DNA of 64,000 bases from contig NC_030385.2 in NCBI RefSeq assembly GCF_001625215.2, positions 303,135 through 367,134 of the forward strand, in the 5' to 3' direction. The notes beneath the pieces were generated by a model. It saw nothing but the letters and a program-made list of their open reading frames with translations, was not told the origin of the DNA and searched no databases. The position numbers and the translations under genes were made by a program. This document shows positions 25,000-46,400 of this stretch, in pieces. The DNA comes from Daucus carota subsp. sativus (taxonomy: Eukaryota > Streptophyta > Magnoliopsida > Apiales > Apiaceae). The first letter of the stretch is position 1. Each line of letters starts with the position of its first letter.

Positions 25000-26879
25000 A
25001 ATAAGCTAGATGCATAAAATCAATATGGCGTTCCAATTATATCCAGTTCCTTCATATTGCATTATTTAAAAGCGTGGTTTAACCATCCTGCAAATGTATT
25101 GCATACAGGTTTAAACTCTTTCAAAGGATGTCTTCTAAATTGCTGGGGTCGTTACTGATGATGGCACATGGTTTTCCCTCCAGATCTACGGCTTATCAGG
25201 CCTGATCCTTTGAGCCTACAGCCTCGAGCATACAGGCGTTTGAATTCAGTCCTCACGGTCCGAAGTCCTAATGGGCTTACTCGTTCTCTGAACAGCCCCC
25301 TCCCGGTATCTGGAGATGTACTAATAGCACCGATTAACATCCTACCCCAGTTGTCTTATCATTTTGTGCACCTAACATGCTCAAGAATTAAAAAGCTGAT
25401 CGCCTCTCATCTAATCTGTAATAAAATTCAATAACAACTATGAGTATCATCTCCGGCCAAAAGGAATCAGAAAGTGTAGGGAAGCATGTGCAGATATTCA
25501 AGTCCAACGCATATGCGATCCCCAATTTTATTTATATCAGGTAGTTGGTTAATATTTCACCATTTTGCCAGGCATAAGTCTGATAGACATGCCACGAATA
25601 TGAGGTCTTTATAATTGTAATAATCTGCCTTGTTGGTCCTGCTCCCATGTGCATTTTGACTGCCATTTTCTTGTTTCAAATAATGCAGATTATATTCCCC
25701 CAATACATACTTGAATATATTCTCTATATAGTATAATTTTAGCTAGTTTTAAAGAGATACGGTAATTAATACAAGTAGTAGACACGGAGTTGCTTGAGTT
25801 GATGAGCAAGCTCATCGTGCGTGTCATGACTAATGATACGATGATTAAGTCGTACTACTAAGTTATCCGGGTTGAAGAAAGAAATGAAAAAAGGCAGCAC
25901 ATATACATCCACGTACTACTCATGATTTTAAGCCTTTCGACTTTAATCCTTTTAACAAACGGCACCTTGCTTTTCTATGTGGTCATGCATACTTTAAGAA
26001 TAGGATGCTTCAATCAATGAAGCTGACAGAGAACTGATTGATTGCTTGATTTCCGCCAAAATCAACTCTCGCAGGTCATAATTGGGCCATCAAATTCCCC
26101 AAATCAATCAAAGAAGAGGTACCTGAAGTATTCACTAGCTTTGTTTGAGTCCGTGTATATCAGTAGTAGTACATTATCAAGTCGATGCATGCAGTTGACG
26201 CTGAATACGTCGGTGGTTATAGATGAACATACATACATGTTGCAGCTGGATGCTTTTATCTTTCTAGCGGAAAAGATAAAGTAAAAACTAAAGACAAGGC
26301 AAAAAAAAAAAAAACAAGTTTCTTAATAAAAAGACGACCACTGGACTTTAACTTGCTGTTATGCTTTTGCTTTAGTGCACAGTCCAGATCCAACTTGTCT
26401 TGAGTTTTAGAGAATTGTAATTGAGGATTCATATTACTGGAGTCATACAATCTAATTTTCACCCTAATCATTCAAGATAGTTTCTATCCATGATGTTACA
26501 GATGATGATGCTGTTGTGCGCATATTGCGACCACAAATTAAGAACATGCATTAGCATTCAGAATTAGAAAATAAAAGCACTATTCAATTTCCATCCACAC
26601 AAAATGAAGAAACCAACATTTTTCGCCAATTATTAGTCAGCACCAACCAGAAGGAAGGTCCCTTTTGATGTTGGGCACATCAGTGCTGTTACCCTAATCT
26701 ACCAAATAATTTGGAATACAATAACCAAATAAAGACTATAGTTAAACGTATCTTTATCCAGCTCAAAGGTTATAATACAATACCACATATATAAAACCCT
26801 CAACGCATATCAAAAATTGGCAATCAAATCATTACCCTCATTCATTATCTCGAAAATCATCTGGGGAACAGCTGGAGGC
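25000..26879. other. Spacer upstream of the pectin methylesterase gene
   Basis: The 25150-25350 segment is unusually GC-rich for this window and is open in one frame on each strand, but shows no recognisable family. An A-rich tract lies near 26300. The last few hundred bases should include the PME promoter. No other feature was seen. Confidence 0.4.
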
Positions 26880-28845
26880 ATGGTCCGCAATGTAAGAGAA
26901 TTCTTGGTCGGAATGTCTGATGCGGCCAAACAGAAGAAGAGACGACTCTACATAGGCATATTTGCATTTGTTGTTGTAGTAGCTGTTGTTATCAGCATTG
27001 CAGTGGGAGTGAGCAGCTCCCACGGCTCCGATGGTTCTTCTGATCACTCCCACATTACTAGTTTTCGTGCCACAGCAGCTCATCTAGTCCTAAAAAACTC
27101 ATGCAGCGCTACACTGTACCCGGAGTTGTGCTACTCAACAATTGCCTCCGTCCCCGGCATGTCCAAGAAGATTACAAGCCAAAAAGATGTGATTGAGCAA
27201 GCACTTAACATCACTCACCAAGTGGTTGAACAGACCTACTCCAGAATTAAGAAGCTGTCCATGCACAAACACTTAACCAAGAGAGAAAAAGTTGCGCTCA
27301 GCGACTGCTTAGAATTGATCGATGAGACGCTAGACGAGCTACATGAAACTTCGCAGGAGCTTGAAAAGTATTCTACTAAAAAATCGCTCAAACAACACGC
27401 AGATGATCTCAAAACATTCATCAGCTCAGCCATAACGAACCAGGAATCATGCATTGACGGCTTTTCTCACGACGGGGCGGATAAAAAAGTACGGAAAGAA
27501 TTGCTTGCTAGCGAACACCGGGTGGAGAAAATGTGCAGTAACGCACTGGCCATGATCTGTAACATGACAAACACTGATATAGCTAACGAGGCAAAGCTAA
27601 AGGGAAGGAATCTTAAAGAGGAGGGATATGAGTACAACGTGTGGCCTCACTGGCTGTCTGCAGGAGACAGGAGGCTACTGCAGTCTTCGACGGTGACACC
27701 GAACGTTGTGGTGGCTGCAGACGGAAGCGGAGACTTCAAGAGGGTATCGGATGCAGTAGCCGCGGCGCCAGAGGGTAGCAGCAAAAGATATGTGATCAGG
27801 ATAAAAGCAGGGGTGTACAGGGAAAATGTGGACGTGCCAAAGAAGAAGAAGAACATAATGTTTTTGGGTGACGGAAGAAGTAATACTATCATTACAGCTA
27901 GTCAGAATGTTCAAGATGGCAGCACCACTTTCAAGTCGGCCACCGTCGGTTAGTTATTTAAATTATCAAATTTTTCATAAATTAGTTCCTGTCAATTATT
28001 CTTTTCGAGAATCACTTTTTCCACTAGCTTCCATTTATAAGGAAGCACCGAGATCAGGATAGTTCTTTTACTAGATTATGATCAATATAACCACAAACAC
28101 TAGAAGATGTTTTATACATACATAATTATTGTTTTCTGTAATACATGATGCAGCTGCAGTGGGGCCAGGATTCTTGGCACGAGACATAACATTCCAGAAC
28201 ACAGCCGGACCATCAAAGCATCAAGCCGTGGCTCTCCGAGTCGGATCAGACTTATCTGCATTCTACAAATGCGACATTTTGGCTTACCAAGACAGTCTCT
28301 ACGTCCACTCCAATCGCCAATTTTTCATCAATTGCCTCATAGCTGGAACTGTCGATTTCATCTTTGGCAATGCGGCAGTTGTGCTACAAGATTGTGATAT
28401 TCATGCTCGACTCCCAAACTCCGGTCAGAAAAACATGGTGACTGCCCAAGGCCGAACTGATCCGAATCAAAATACCGGTATTGTTATTCAGAAGTCTAGA
28501 ATTGGCGCTACTTCTGATTTACAACCGAAGCAGAGCAGCTTTCCTACATATTTGGGACGGCCTTGGAAACAATATTCAAGAACGGTCGTTATGCAATCTT
28601 CCATAACCAATGTTATCCACCCGGATGGGTGGTTCCCTTGGGACGGAAACTTTGCACTGGACACATTGTACTATGCTGAGTACCGAAATACTGGTGCAGG
28701 GGCTGCTACGTCTGGGAGGGTAAAATGGAAGGGTTACAAAGTAATAACAAGTGCGACCGAGGCTCAAGGCTTTACTCCAGGAAGTTTTATTGCAGGTGGA
28801 AGTTGGCTCAGTTCGACTACCTTCCCATTTTCTCTTGGTCTATGA
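26880..28845 (+). CDS. Pectinesterase with N-terminal pectinesterase-inhibitor (PMEI) prodomain
   Basis: Two exons, 26880-27948 and 28154-28845, give 1761 nt (586 aa). I chose the ATG at 26880; a second in-frame Met (codon 12) precedes the KQKKRR patch. A signal anchor (about 25-47) leads to the PMEI prodomain (roughly 80-250, with [15 protein letters not shown]). Next is the subtilase processing motif RRLL (264-267), then the catalytic domain from [20 protein letters not shown]. Catalytic motifs are present: [29 protein letters not shown] and [12 protein letters not shown]. The single intron lies between FKSATV and AVGPGF, the conserved position for this class. The enzyme demethylesterifies homogalacturonan in the cell wall; the prodomain keeps it inactive until cleavage in the Golgi. 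Confidence 0.96.
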
Positions 28846-29733
28846 AATCTTTTTTTTCTTTAGTATCTTACTTTCATATATATTATCCATTCTATGTACG
28901 TTCTTATTTGAGCCAGATAAAGTCTGCTGTGTGGCATTGGACTACTGGTTCGTATCTGTGTAACATTCATATGTTTCGTCAAAGAAATTGTTTAAGTAGT
29001 CATGGAACATTTTGGGATAACTCTTACATCTTTTACTTCACCCCACACAAAAATTTTACAATATTGGTGAATATTTGGAATATGATTTCACCGCTTTTCT
29101 CCGATCCATCCTCCATATTGAATAGGAAACTCTGCGAATATTTTAAGTTGTAAACAGAATTATATATCAGGATGGTCGATCTACTCACTAACGTCAATAA
29201 GAACTTGTTTAAAAACAGATCAAATTCGAAAATGACTTATTTTGTGTGAATATAATTCATAAAAGATTTTGAGCTTATATCATTATTGTGAAATCAATTC
29301 ACACGATCTTTACTTCACTGAATATAAATAGACATAAGCACAAGATATATAAGAAACTGAATTGCAATCGCCTAACTTGTCATTGACTAATTACAAATAT
29401 TTTATCGCCGAATTAAAATCTTGAAAATCCGACAGGTTTAACATCCGGGAACAAATTTGGTGAGAAGTATTACCGAAGAATTAAGAATAAATTAACTGAT
29501 TTGAAATGTTTCACCGGTAAAAACTGATGAAAGCAGGAAAAAAGAGAAGAGTAGAGCGGTTTTTTAAGGAGGTTGGAAAGTAAGATTTAATATTAAGAGT
29601 TGAAGGAAATTAACTGTTGACAGGGGAATGCGGGATGGAGTAAGTTGGGCTGTAAAAACGGTAGAAAACAGGGTAAGTGGGGACGAGAATCAAGAGCATA
29701 AAAGTGGATGCTGAGAAACGTGGGACTACTACG
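28846..29733. other. Spacer between PME and alanine aminotransferase genes
   Basis: The 3' UTR of PME and the promoter/5' leader of the next gene on the same strand. No ORF with family resemblance and no clear repeat was seen. Confidence 0.5.
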
Positions 29734-33918
<4,185 letters not shown>

Positions 33919-34862
33919 GAGTCTATGTGTCCTGGATTTTTTCCCTGAATAAAGTGTTGCGCCAAACTGTATTATTCTTGGTAATAACTATTTTGTTTTT
34001 ATCAGTTTTGAGACCATACTGTAGCATAACTATAAAGTTATGACAGAATCCTGAGACAATGTTAGACCATCTCTGTATCAAATGTTACTACTTTATAGAG
34101 AAAGTTTGATATATTGAAAAGCTGACTTTTTGGGAGCAACTAAGCAAAGCATATGTATAAGTTGAATGCTGGAGACGGTATTATTGTGGATTCTCTGTTA
34201 ATTTGAAATTCTGTTGCAAATAAGCTTCACTTCTTACTTATATTTCTCATGCTACGAGCTTTAAGAAATAGTGAATGGTCAATCAATATTATTTTGTGAT
34301 ATTTCAGTTGATTTTGAGATTTCATTGCAATTCATCTTCACTTTTACATATCTTTTAATATTATCTAGTTTCTGTTCTTTTGGTCAAAATATAGAAGAGG
34401 CATTCAGTATTAGAATTTCCTTGTCTCTAGTCATCTTCATTTAAGTTCATTTACAGCCATGTTGATTATAGGTCATACTAGAGTACAGCTTCATTACCAA
34501 TCTGGATTCCAGAATGCATATCCTATAGTGACATTTTGTTAATGGGTCCATCGGCTTGAGCAGCTGAAATAGCATGGAAAAACATAAAGCATAAGGCCAG
34601 AATATTAATTGCACAATAACATAAAGCCAGATATTTTAGTTGCACAATAGCACAAGGCCAGAATCAGTTGGAAGCTCAAGCCAATTTATATTCAGTAACT
34701 AAAGTTTAGGTCGAATAGGTATGAATATATTTCAATCTGTTTTTAAGAAGCCTGGGCTTGTTCCAACAATAGTAACGAGTAAATGGTTGACAATCCATAT
34801 GGAAAAGCGAGTTGCATTACAATGCCAGAACTATTACAAACAGTAATGGACGAAGTACAATT
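33919..34862. other. Convergent 3' spacer between ALAAT and proteasome alpha-5
   Basis: The 3' UTRs of two convergent genes. A short imperfect tandem repeat (unit about 30-40 bp containing AAGCC(A)GA..TTGCACAATA) lies at about 34575-34665. Nothing else was recognised. Confidence 0.5.
34575..34665. repeat. Short imperfect tandem repeat
   Basis: Roughly three degenerate copies of a unit containing ACATAAAGCC and TTGCACAATA. They lie in the intergenic 3' region and have no evident function. Confidence 0.5.
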
Positions 34863-40017
<5,155 letters not shown>

Positions 40018-41529
40018 GTTAAGTGTGATCTTCTACAGATATCTGCAAGCAGCAAAAAGAGATGATGGAGATGTAAGTAAAACACATACTACGATTTTAA
40101 ATTCAGATCACAAATGTAATAATCAAAAAATGGTTAAAAGTAACATATCTTACATCCTCGCACTGTGAAAAATGGTGAAGAAAGAAGTATACTCGTTGTG
40201 AGGCAAGTTGTTACTGTGCTTTAAACTATAACCAAGCCCCCTTCTTGTGAAGCAAGTCAAGCAGAACACTCATAAAGCAACTACCACGTTACGGGCTGAC
40301 AATTAATCGGATCCCAGTTCAGTTTTGGGCTCATGCCGATCTCGCCTTTAGAATGTTTCTACTCATCTCCTCAATTTGAAAATCTGACAAAAATATAATC
40401 AAATTACTTAATGCCAATTAATACCATGAAAAATATTTAAACTTATGCATCACAATTTGATAGTTAGGGGTCATTTGTTAAATCTGGATGATCATTTCTG
40501 GATGAGTGAATTTCTGGATGATGAGTTAATCTGAATGTGTGAATGAATGATGTTGTTTGTTATTTTTTTTTCTGCGTATCTGGATGATTAGCCCAAGTTA
40601 CTCTTAAATATATTATTTTATTAAATTTTATTATATTATTGATAGGAAATGGAACTTGAATCATATAATGATTTTTTTAATATTGTATCAAATTACAAAA
40701 TATTCATATATTCTATTATTATATTTTAATATAGATGTCATGCTAAATAATCAATATTATTATACAAAATAAATTTTAGCCGACTGATGTTTAAAAACAA
40801 ATTATACTTCTTGTTACCCATATACTTATATCAGGTGGATTTTATTTCTTTAAAATTATAATATTTTTTAATAATATAATATATATTTAATTTTAAAATA
40901 CAAATGTTAATTTTTTTATATAATTGGGCTCATTAACATATATTTTAATATTTAAAAGCGAAATTCCAAAATGTTAAAATTTCAATATTCCAAAATTATA
41001 AATAATTAAATATAAATATATAAAATAATTTAAGAGATTAGTGTTATTAAGTGATTATTTGTCAAATCTGAATAATATAATAAAAGATAAATTAATTATA
41101 TGTTTTTTATTCAAGCTATTATATATACTAGCTTATAACGAGAGCTTTTTAATTATTTATAAACTTTTTAAATATATTTTAAATGGTGTGAAAAAATTTA
41201 ATTTATAAATAATAAATTAAAATTATATGTATCATGCCAAATTATTAAATTCTTTCTATCAAATTCTAAATTATTTTAAGTAGAATATGTGACGCCAACT
41301 CCTATTAGATTATATTTATAAATGTATTTTATATTAGAATTATTATAATGTGATTTAAATATTTTTCAAAATTTTTTAATGGTTCGAGATTAAAATTGAT
41401 AAACACAATTTGTTTTGAATTAAAAAGATGAATCATAAACATGCAATAAGATGGTAGAATTTGTTTTGGATTAAGAAAAAAATTTTGTATTCGTTTCTCA
41501 CATAAATCGGGCTTATTAATTTTAAAATA

Positions 41530-41990
41530 TATTAGATAAAAATAATTTTGTGACGGTGCGATTTATATGATTCTACAAATAAAATTGGTAGAAAATATTT
41601 ATTTTGGATTTAAAAAAATCATAAACACGTGAAATACAGAATTTGTTTTGGATTCAGAAAAAGAATTATAAACATGCAAGTAAATATCAGTTGTCTTATG
41701 GAAGAGAAGTTAATTTTATTCTAATCTAACGGTGCTTATTTGTTCAATATACGATCCGATGGGATAAAAATAATTTTGTGATGATGCGATTCATAAGATT
41801 CTACAATTAAAATTTGCAGGAAGTATGTATTTTGGATTAAAAAAAACCAAAAACACATGAAAGACAGAATTTGTTTTGGATTCAAAAAAGGAATTATAAA
41901 CATGCAAGTAGATGTCAGTTTCCTTATAGAACAGAATTTAATTTTGTTCTAATCTAACGGTGCTTATTTGTTCAATATACGATCGAATAG
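41530..41990. repeat. Diverged tandem repeat, unit about 228 bp
   Basis: Two imperfect copies share GATAAAAATAATTTTGTGA, ACAGAATTTGTTTTGGATTC, GGAATTATAAACATGCAAGT-like sequence and CTAACGGTGCTTATTTGTTC. Each ends close to a CAATATACGATC motif. Intergenic, with no coding capacity. Confidence 0.65.
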
Positions 41991-42563
41991 ATGATAAGCT
42001 TTTGGACCATAGGACCATGCGACCAAATTATCTCCCTTACGCTTAATATATATAAGTATATAATTTTAATCTCCTTAATTTTATTTATTCACAGCTCTTT
42101 ATCTAAATTTAAACTTCATCATAGGATCATAAGTTCAAACATTACCTCAGCCAAATGCATTCGTTCTCTGGGCAACACTGTTTCTTGTTTCGTTATTTAT
42201 AATTTAAATTTTAATATCATTTTATTAATATTTTAGTATTAATGAGTTGAATTTTAATTAAATTATATTAACCAGCTGATGATACGTTCTCACGAAAATT
42301 TAACTTTTACAATTTATTATAATCTATTTATGAATATTTTTTCTTTTATTAATATGTGATGATTATATTCAATTAATTTTAAATCATATTTTTCATATTT
42401 TGTATCTCTTCATATATGAAAAAAGATATTAATCATGTAACATATTAGAGTCAGAAAGAGTTACGTAATGGTTAGTGTTTATATTAAAATAGAACACGTT
42501 GGAGTTAAAAAAAATTATATGAAGATTTTGTTAAAAAAAATATTCAAAATTAGATAAATTATA

Positions 42564-42813
42564 CTCCCTCTGTCTCTCTCATTTCTTTACAGTATTTTCA
42601 CACTGCTCGACACGCATTTTAAGACGCATATAAAACATAGTTCTATAACGTATTTTTAAAATTTTCCTTTTTTGTATAAAAATTTAAACATCAAATTTTT
42701 ATTCAGAAGGAAAAAAAGCTCAAAATAATTTGTCAAACTGCTTTTTACGAGATCATTAGAATGCGTGCCGAGCCCCCGTCCCCCATGTAAACAAATGAGG
42801 GGGACGGTGGGAG
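42564..42813. mobile_element. Stowaway-like MITE, copy 6
   Basis: TA-flanked, with left end CTCCCTCTGTCTCTC and right end GGGGACGGTGGGAG. It shares CTGCTCGACACGCATTTTAA and CCCCGTCCCCCATGTA-like blocks with copy 5, about 21 kb away. Confidence 0.75.
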
Positions 42814-43383
42814 TATATTATATATTTGAATAATCAAAATATTATTCATGATTTAAAAAAAATTTATGACCGATTCTCCTAACCTTTGTGTATATAACTA
42901 TAACTATATATATGATCAAAATTTATGTAACGAGAATCTCACAAAAATTTAATAAAATCCGCGAGCGATAGAAAAGTTTTGTGTGCAGTTTAGAAACTCC
43001 ATCAAGAAATATATACTAATAGATAGATTTGCAAATGTTTGCACGGGACGCAGACCCTCTTATATATCCGATTCTTTCTTTCGTGGTTGATTTTAATGCC
43101 CCTTGCCCACTTAGGGTTCCCAATCTTGACATCTCCTTTATCTTTTGCTTTGATTTTGGTTAATTTGAAGCGATTTGTAATTACCACTAGCTGTTCTTTC
43201 TCTCAACCTCAGCAGGGCCTCTCCCAATTACATCTGGTTCGTTGCTTCTCTCCTCTCATAGTTCTGCTATTATCTAATTTAGCTTTTAGTTTGTGAAATT
43301 ATATATTTCGATAAATTCTGTTGCAGGTCAGTGTATTGAAGATGGTGTGTGATAGATAGAGTGAGACCACCTCCCTCCCATAT

Positions 43384-43467
43384 ATGCGTGTTGTGTTTCG
43401 TAAATTGGATCTCAGAAGCCTCCTGTTGTTACTCATCGATGGCTGCTACTATTCCGGGAGCTCCTAG
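43384..43467 (+). promoter_or_regulatory. Upstream ORF overlapping the ARID4 start codon
   Basis: An ATG at 43384 opens a 27-codon frame that stops (TAG) at 43465-43467, in a different frame from the main ORF and 26 nt past the main ATG. A further very short upstream ORF (ATGGTGTGTGATAGATAG) lies near 43340. If both are in the leader, initiation at the ARID4 ATG would need leaky scanning or a downstream transcription start. Confidence 0.5.
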
Positions 43468-46400
43468 ACACAATTGTGCTCTTCTTGCCGTCTTGAGTCA
43501 AATTACTGATGATATTAAGCCTAATGTTAATGAACATCCCGCCTTTCCCTTTCCCAGCCTCGTTTCGTCCGGACGCCTAGAGGTGTGCTAATATTCATTC
43601 GAGTCCCCTGTCATCGTCCTTACAGGCTTTGCTTTTACTAATTATGTTTTGCATTGTTGGAAATTGTTCTGTGTAGGTTCAAACTCTCAACGGTCCTACT
43701 ACCGATGACTTCTGCAAATCCGTTGATTCATTTTACCCCAATTTTATTTACTTGCAAGGACAACAGCTCCCAAACAAACAAATTGGATCTCTGCTGTTTG
43801 GAGGTGTTGATATCTCCACACCAGAAGACATATCCCAGCTCTTTAATGTTTCAAAGTTGCCCACCACTGTATGTCACCTATTACACATGTTTCTTTCTCT
43901 TACCTTTATTATCAAGTATTTTTTTCCCGTAATGTAGTTCATTTAGTTGTATTTGCATCTCACAGTATATATATTTATTTATACATAACTTTAACTGCAC
44001 GTGTCACCATATTAGTTGTTTTTATTAATGTACTATGTGTTTTTCTCCAAACAGTAGGGCATTGTGAACTTTTTACCATGCAAATTTGTGTGTATATGAT
44101 TGTGTTCTTGTTTCTGTGGTGTTAATTAGATATGAAATCAGTGTCGGTATGACTATGTTCTTGTTTCTCTGTTGTTGATTACAACTAAAACCATATATAG
44201 TTCTGATATTTATTGGTGATGAGATGTCTAGTTGATGTGAAAAGATGAATATATTATATTACGCTATGAAAATTTTGAAAAGCTTAGTGGTGTACATATG
44301 CAGTTGTACCCTATCTTTAAGTCGTACCCTCTGTTATGAGAAGGGTGAGGTGTATGCATGTTGTATGCCTACTCTTGGATGTAGAGAGGCTATAGAGATG
44401 GCAACGGGTCGGTTCGGTTCGGGTTTCTTAAGATCCAAATCCGATCCTTTATGTTTCGGTTTGGGTCCGGATATTGAAAAGGAATATCCAAATCCGATTA
44501 GTCGGGTTTTTTAGGATTCGGTTCGCGTTCGGGTTTAATTCAGATCTTATTACAATAATTAATAATTAATAATTAATTAAAAATAAATAAATCTATAGTA
44601 TTGTAACAGTATAATAGGTAACACGTTTTTTTAAAGTTAAGAATACAAAAGTAGTAGTGAACCTTGGTGCAGTGATTGACGTTTTGGCTTTTCTAAATGT
44701 TAGGGATGTGACTCACTCCTGGCGTGTAGGTGTGTTTAACTAAAAAAAATAGTACTTCATATACTTATGTAGTTTATGATTAGTGTCAAATATATTAAAT
44801 TTAATTATGAACAATTATCCAACTTACCGGTTATAACCTTTAGATTTAATTATTTGATGTACATAAGTCATGTATTCTTGTTAATAAAACTATGTAAGAT
44901 ATTAATTTATTTAATAATTTATGATATTTATGGATTATATATGTATGTGCTATCAGATTTTTTCGGGTTTTGGATTTGGATCGGGTTCCGAGTCGGTTAT
45001 GGGTTCGGTATATTCAAGATCCAAATCCAGATCCAAACTCTTTCGGGTCTGAACAAATATATTAAATTTAATTATCAACAATTATCCAATTTACCGGTTA
45101 TAATGTTTAGAGTTAATTGTTTGATGTACATAAGTCATGTATTATTGTTATAAAACTATGTAAGATATTAATTTATTTAATAATTCATGATATTTATGTA
45201 TTGTATATGTATATGCTATCGGATTTTTTTTCGGGTTTTGGATTCGGATCGGGTATGGGTTCGGTATATTTAAGATCCAAATCCAGACCCAAACTCTTTC
45301 GGGTCTGAACAAAGATCCGAATCTGGATCCAAATCCAAAAATCGGGTTTGGGACAAATGGATCGGAACATGTCAGGTATCCGTAGGGTCGGATAAAATTG
45401 TCATCCCTAAGAGGCTATTGGCCTAACCATCACAAGCTTTTATTGAAGCTCTATTTGTTGCCATTAAGTTTCATCTTCCAAATAAATTAACCTTCATGTT
45501 TTATATCTCCTTACATCCTGTTTCTGTTTCCTATTCCACTTTTTGCTGCCCACACAGTTTTATAAATATTTATATATAGAGACAAGCACGTGTGCGGCCT
45601 GTGCAAGGCATGGGCCTAGATATTAAAAATATATAAATTTCTGTTATTAAACGTATTTTTTATTTTTATTTTGGAGTTACATATTATTTTAAAATTCTAA
45701 TAGGATTATAGGACTCTAATATAAAATTTGCAGACAGAATAGTAGATTTCTGTATATCATAATTCATCAGTTTATAACGTAGGTAATTGGTTTGCAATTC
45801 TCCTTAAGTATTAGCAAAAGTTTATCATACTAATATTCATCCATATTATGGTAGCAAAAAACCGATGAACCGACTACAAAAGATCTCGAGTCCGACTTTG
45901 ATAGTATGGTATAGATGTGTATTAGTAGTAATCGGTAGACATGACATATACCGGAAGTGGATGTTGATCTAATAATTTAAATTGTTGTTGAAGGTTTATT
46001 TGGAAGTTCCAAATGGAGAAAATTTGGCAGAGGCACTTCATTCTAAAGTATGGTACCATGAATTTTTATGTTCCTGGACTCATATAGATCTATTCTGGTC
46101 ATAAGTATATTGTGTGCTATCTTTGCAGGGAATACCTTACGTTATATACTGGAAGAATACATTTTCACATTATGCTGCCTGCCATTTTCGTCAGGCATTG
46201 TTCTCTGTGGTACAAAGGTTTGTTAGATTCTCTTGCGCAAAATTCAATGTGAATCATGTGATTTACTTTTATTTTTACCTTGACCTTCTTTTAGGGAACA
46301 CAGTTGGAAATAATTGATTGATATTATAAAATGTAATTTTTGACTTGCTTAATTATGTATATTGCAGTTCATCAAGCCATACATGGGACGCTTTCCATCT

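Larger units (their letters stand above)
40018..43438. other. AT-rich spacer between proteasome alpha-5 and ARID4
   Basis: Divergent upstream regions of the two flanking genes plus about 3 kb of AT-rich sequence. It holds a diverged tandem repeat (about 41530-41990) and one Stowaway-like MITE (42564-42813). A probable non-coding 5' exon of the proteasome gene ends near 40155. Probable leader sequence of ARID4 occupies the last few hundred bases. No other gene was seen. Confidence 0.55.

Noticed and set aside
25152-25434. Overlapping open frames on both strands in a GC-rich patch
   Set aside because: No recognisable domain in either. Being open on both strands is expected for a GC-rich patch, so it is mentioned only as part of a possible decayed block.
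26838-27914. Several minus-strand open frames across the pectin methylesterase
   Set aside because: They are antisense shadows of a clearly coding exon with conserved catalytic and prodomain motifs.
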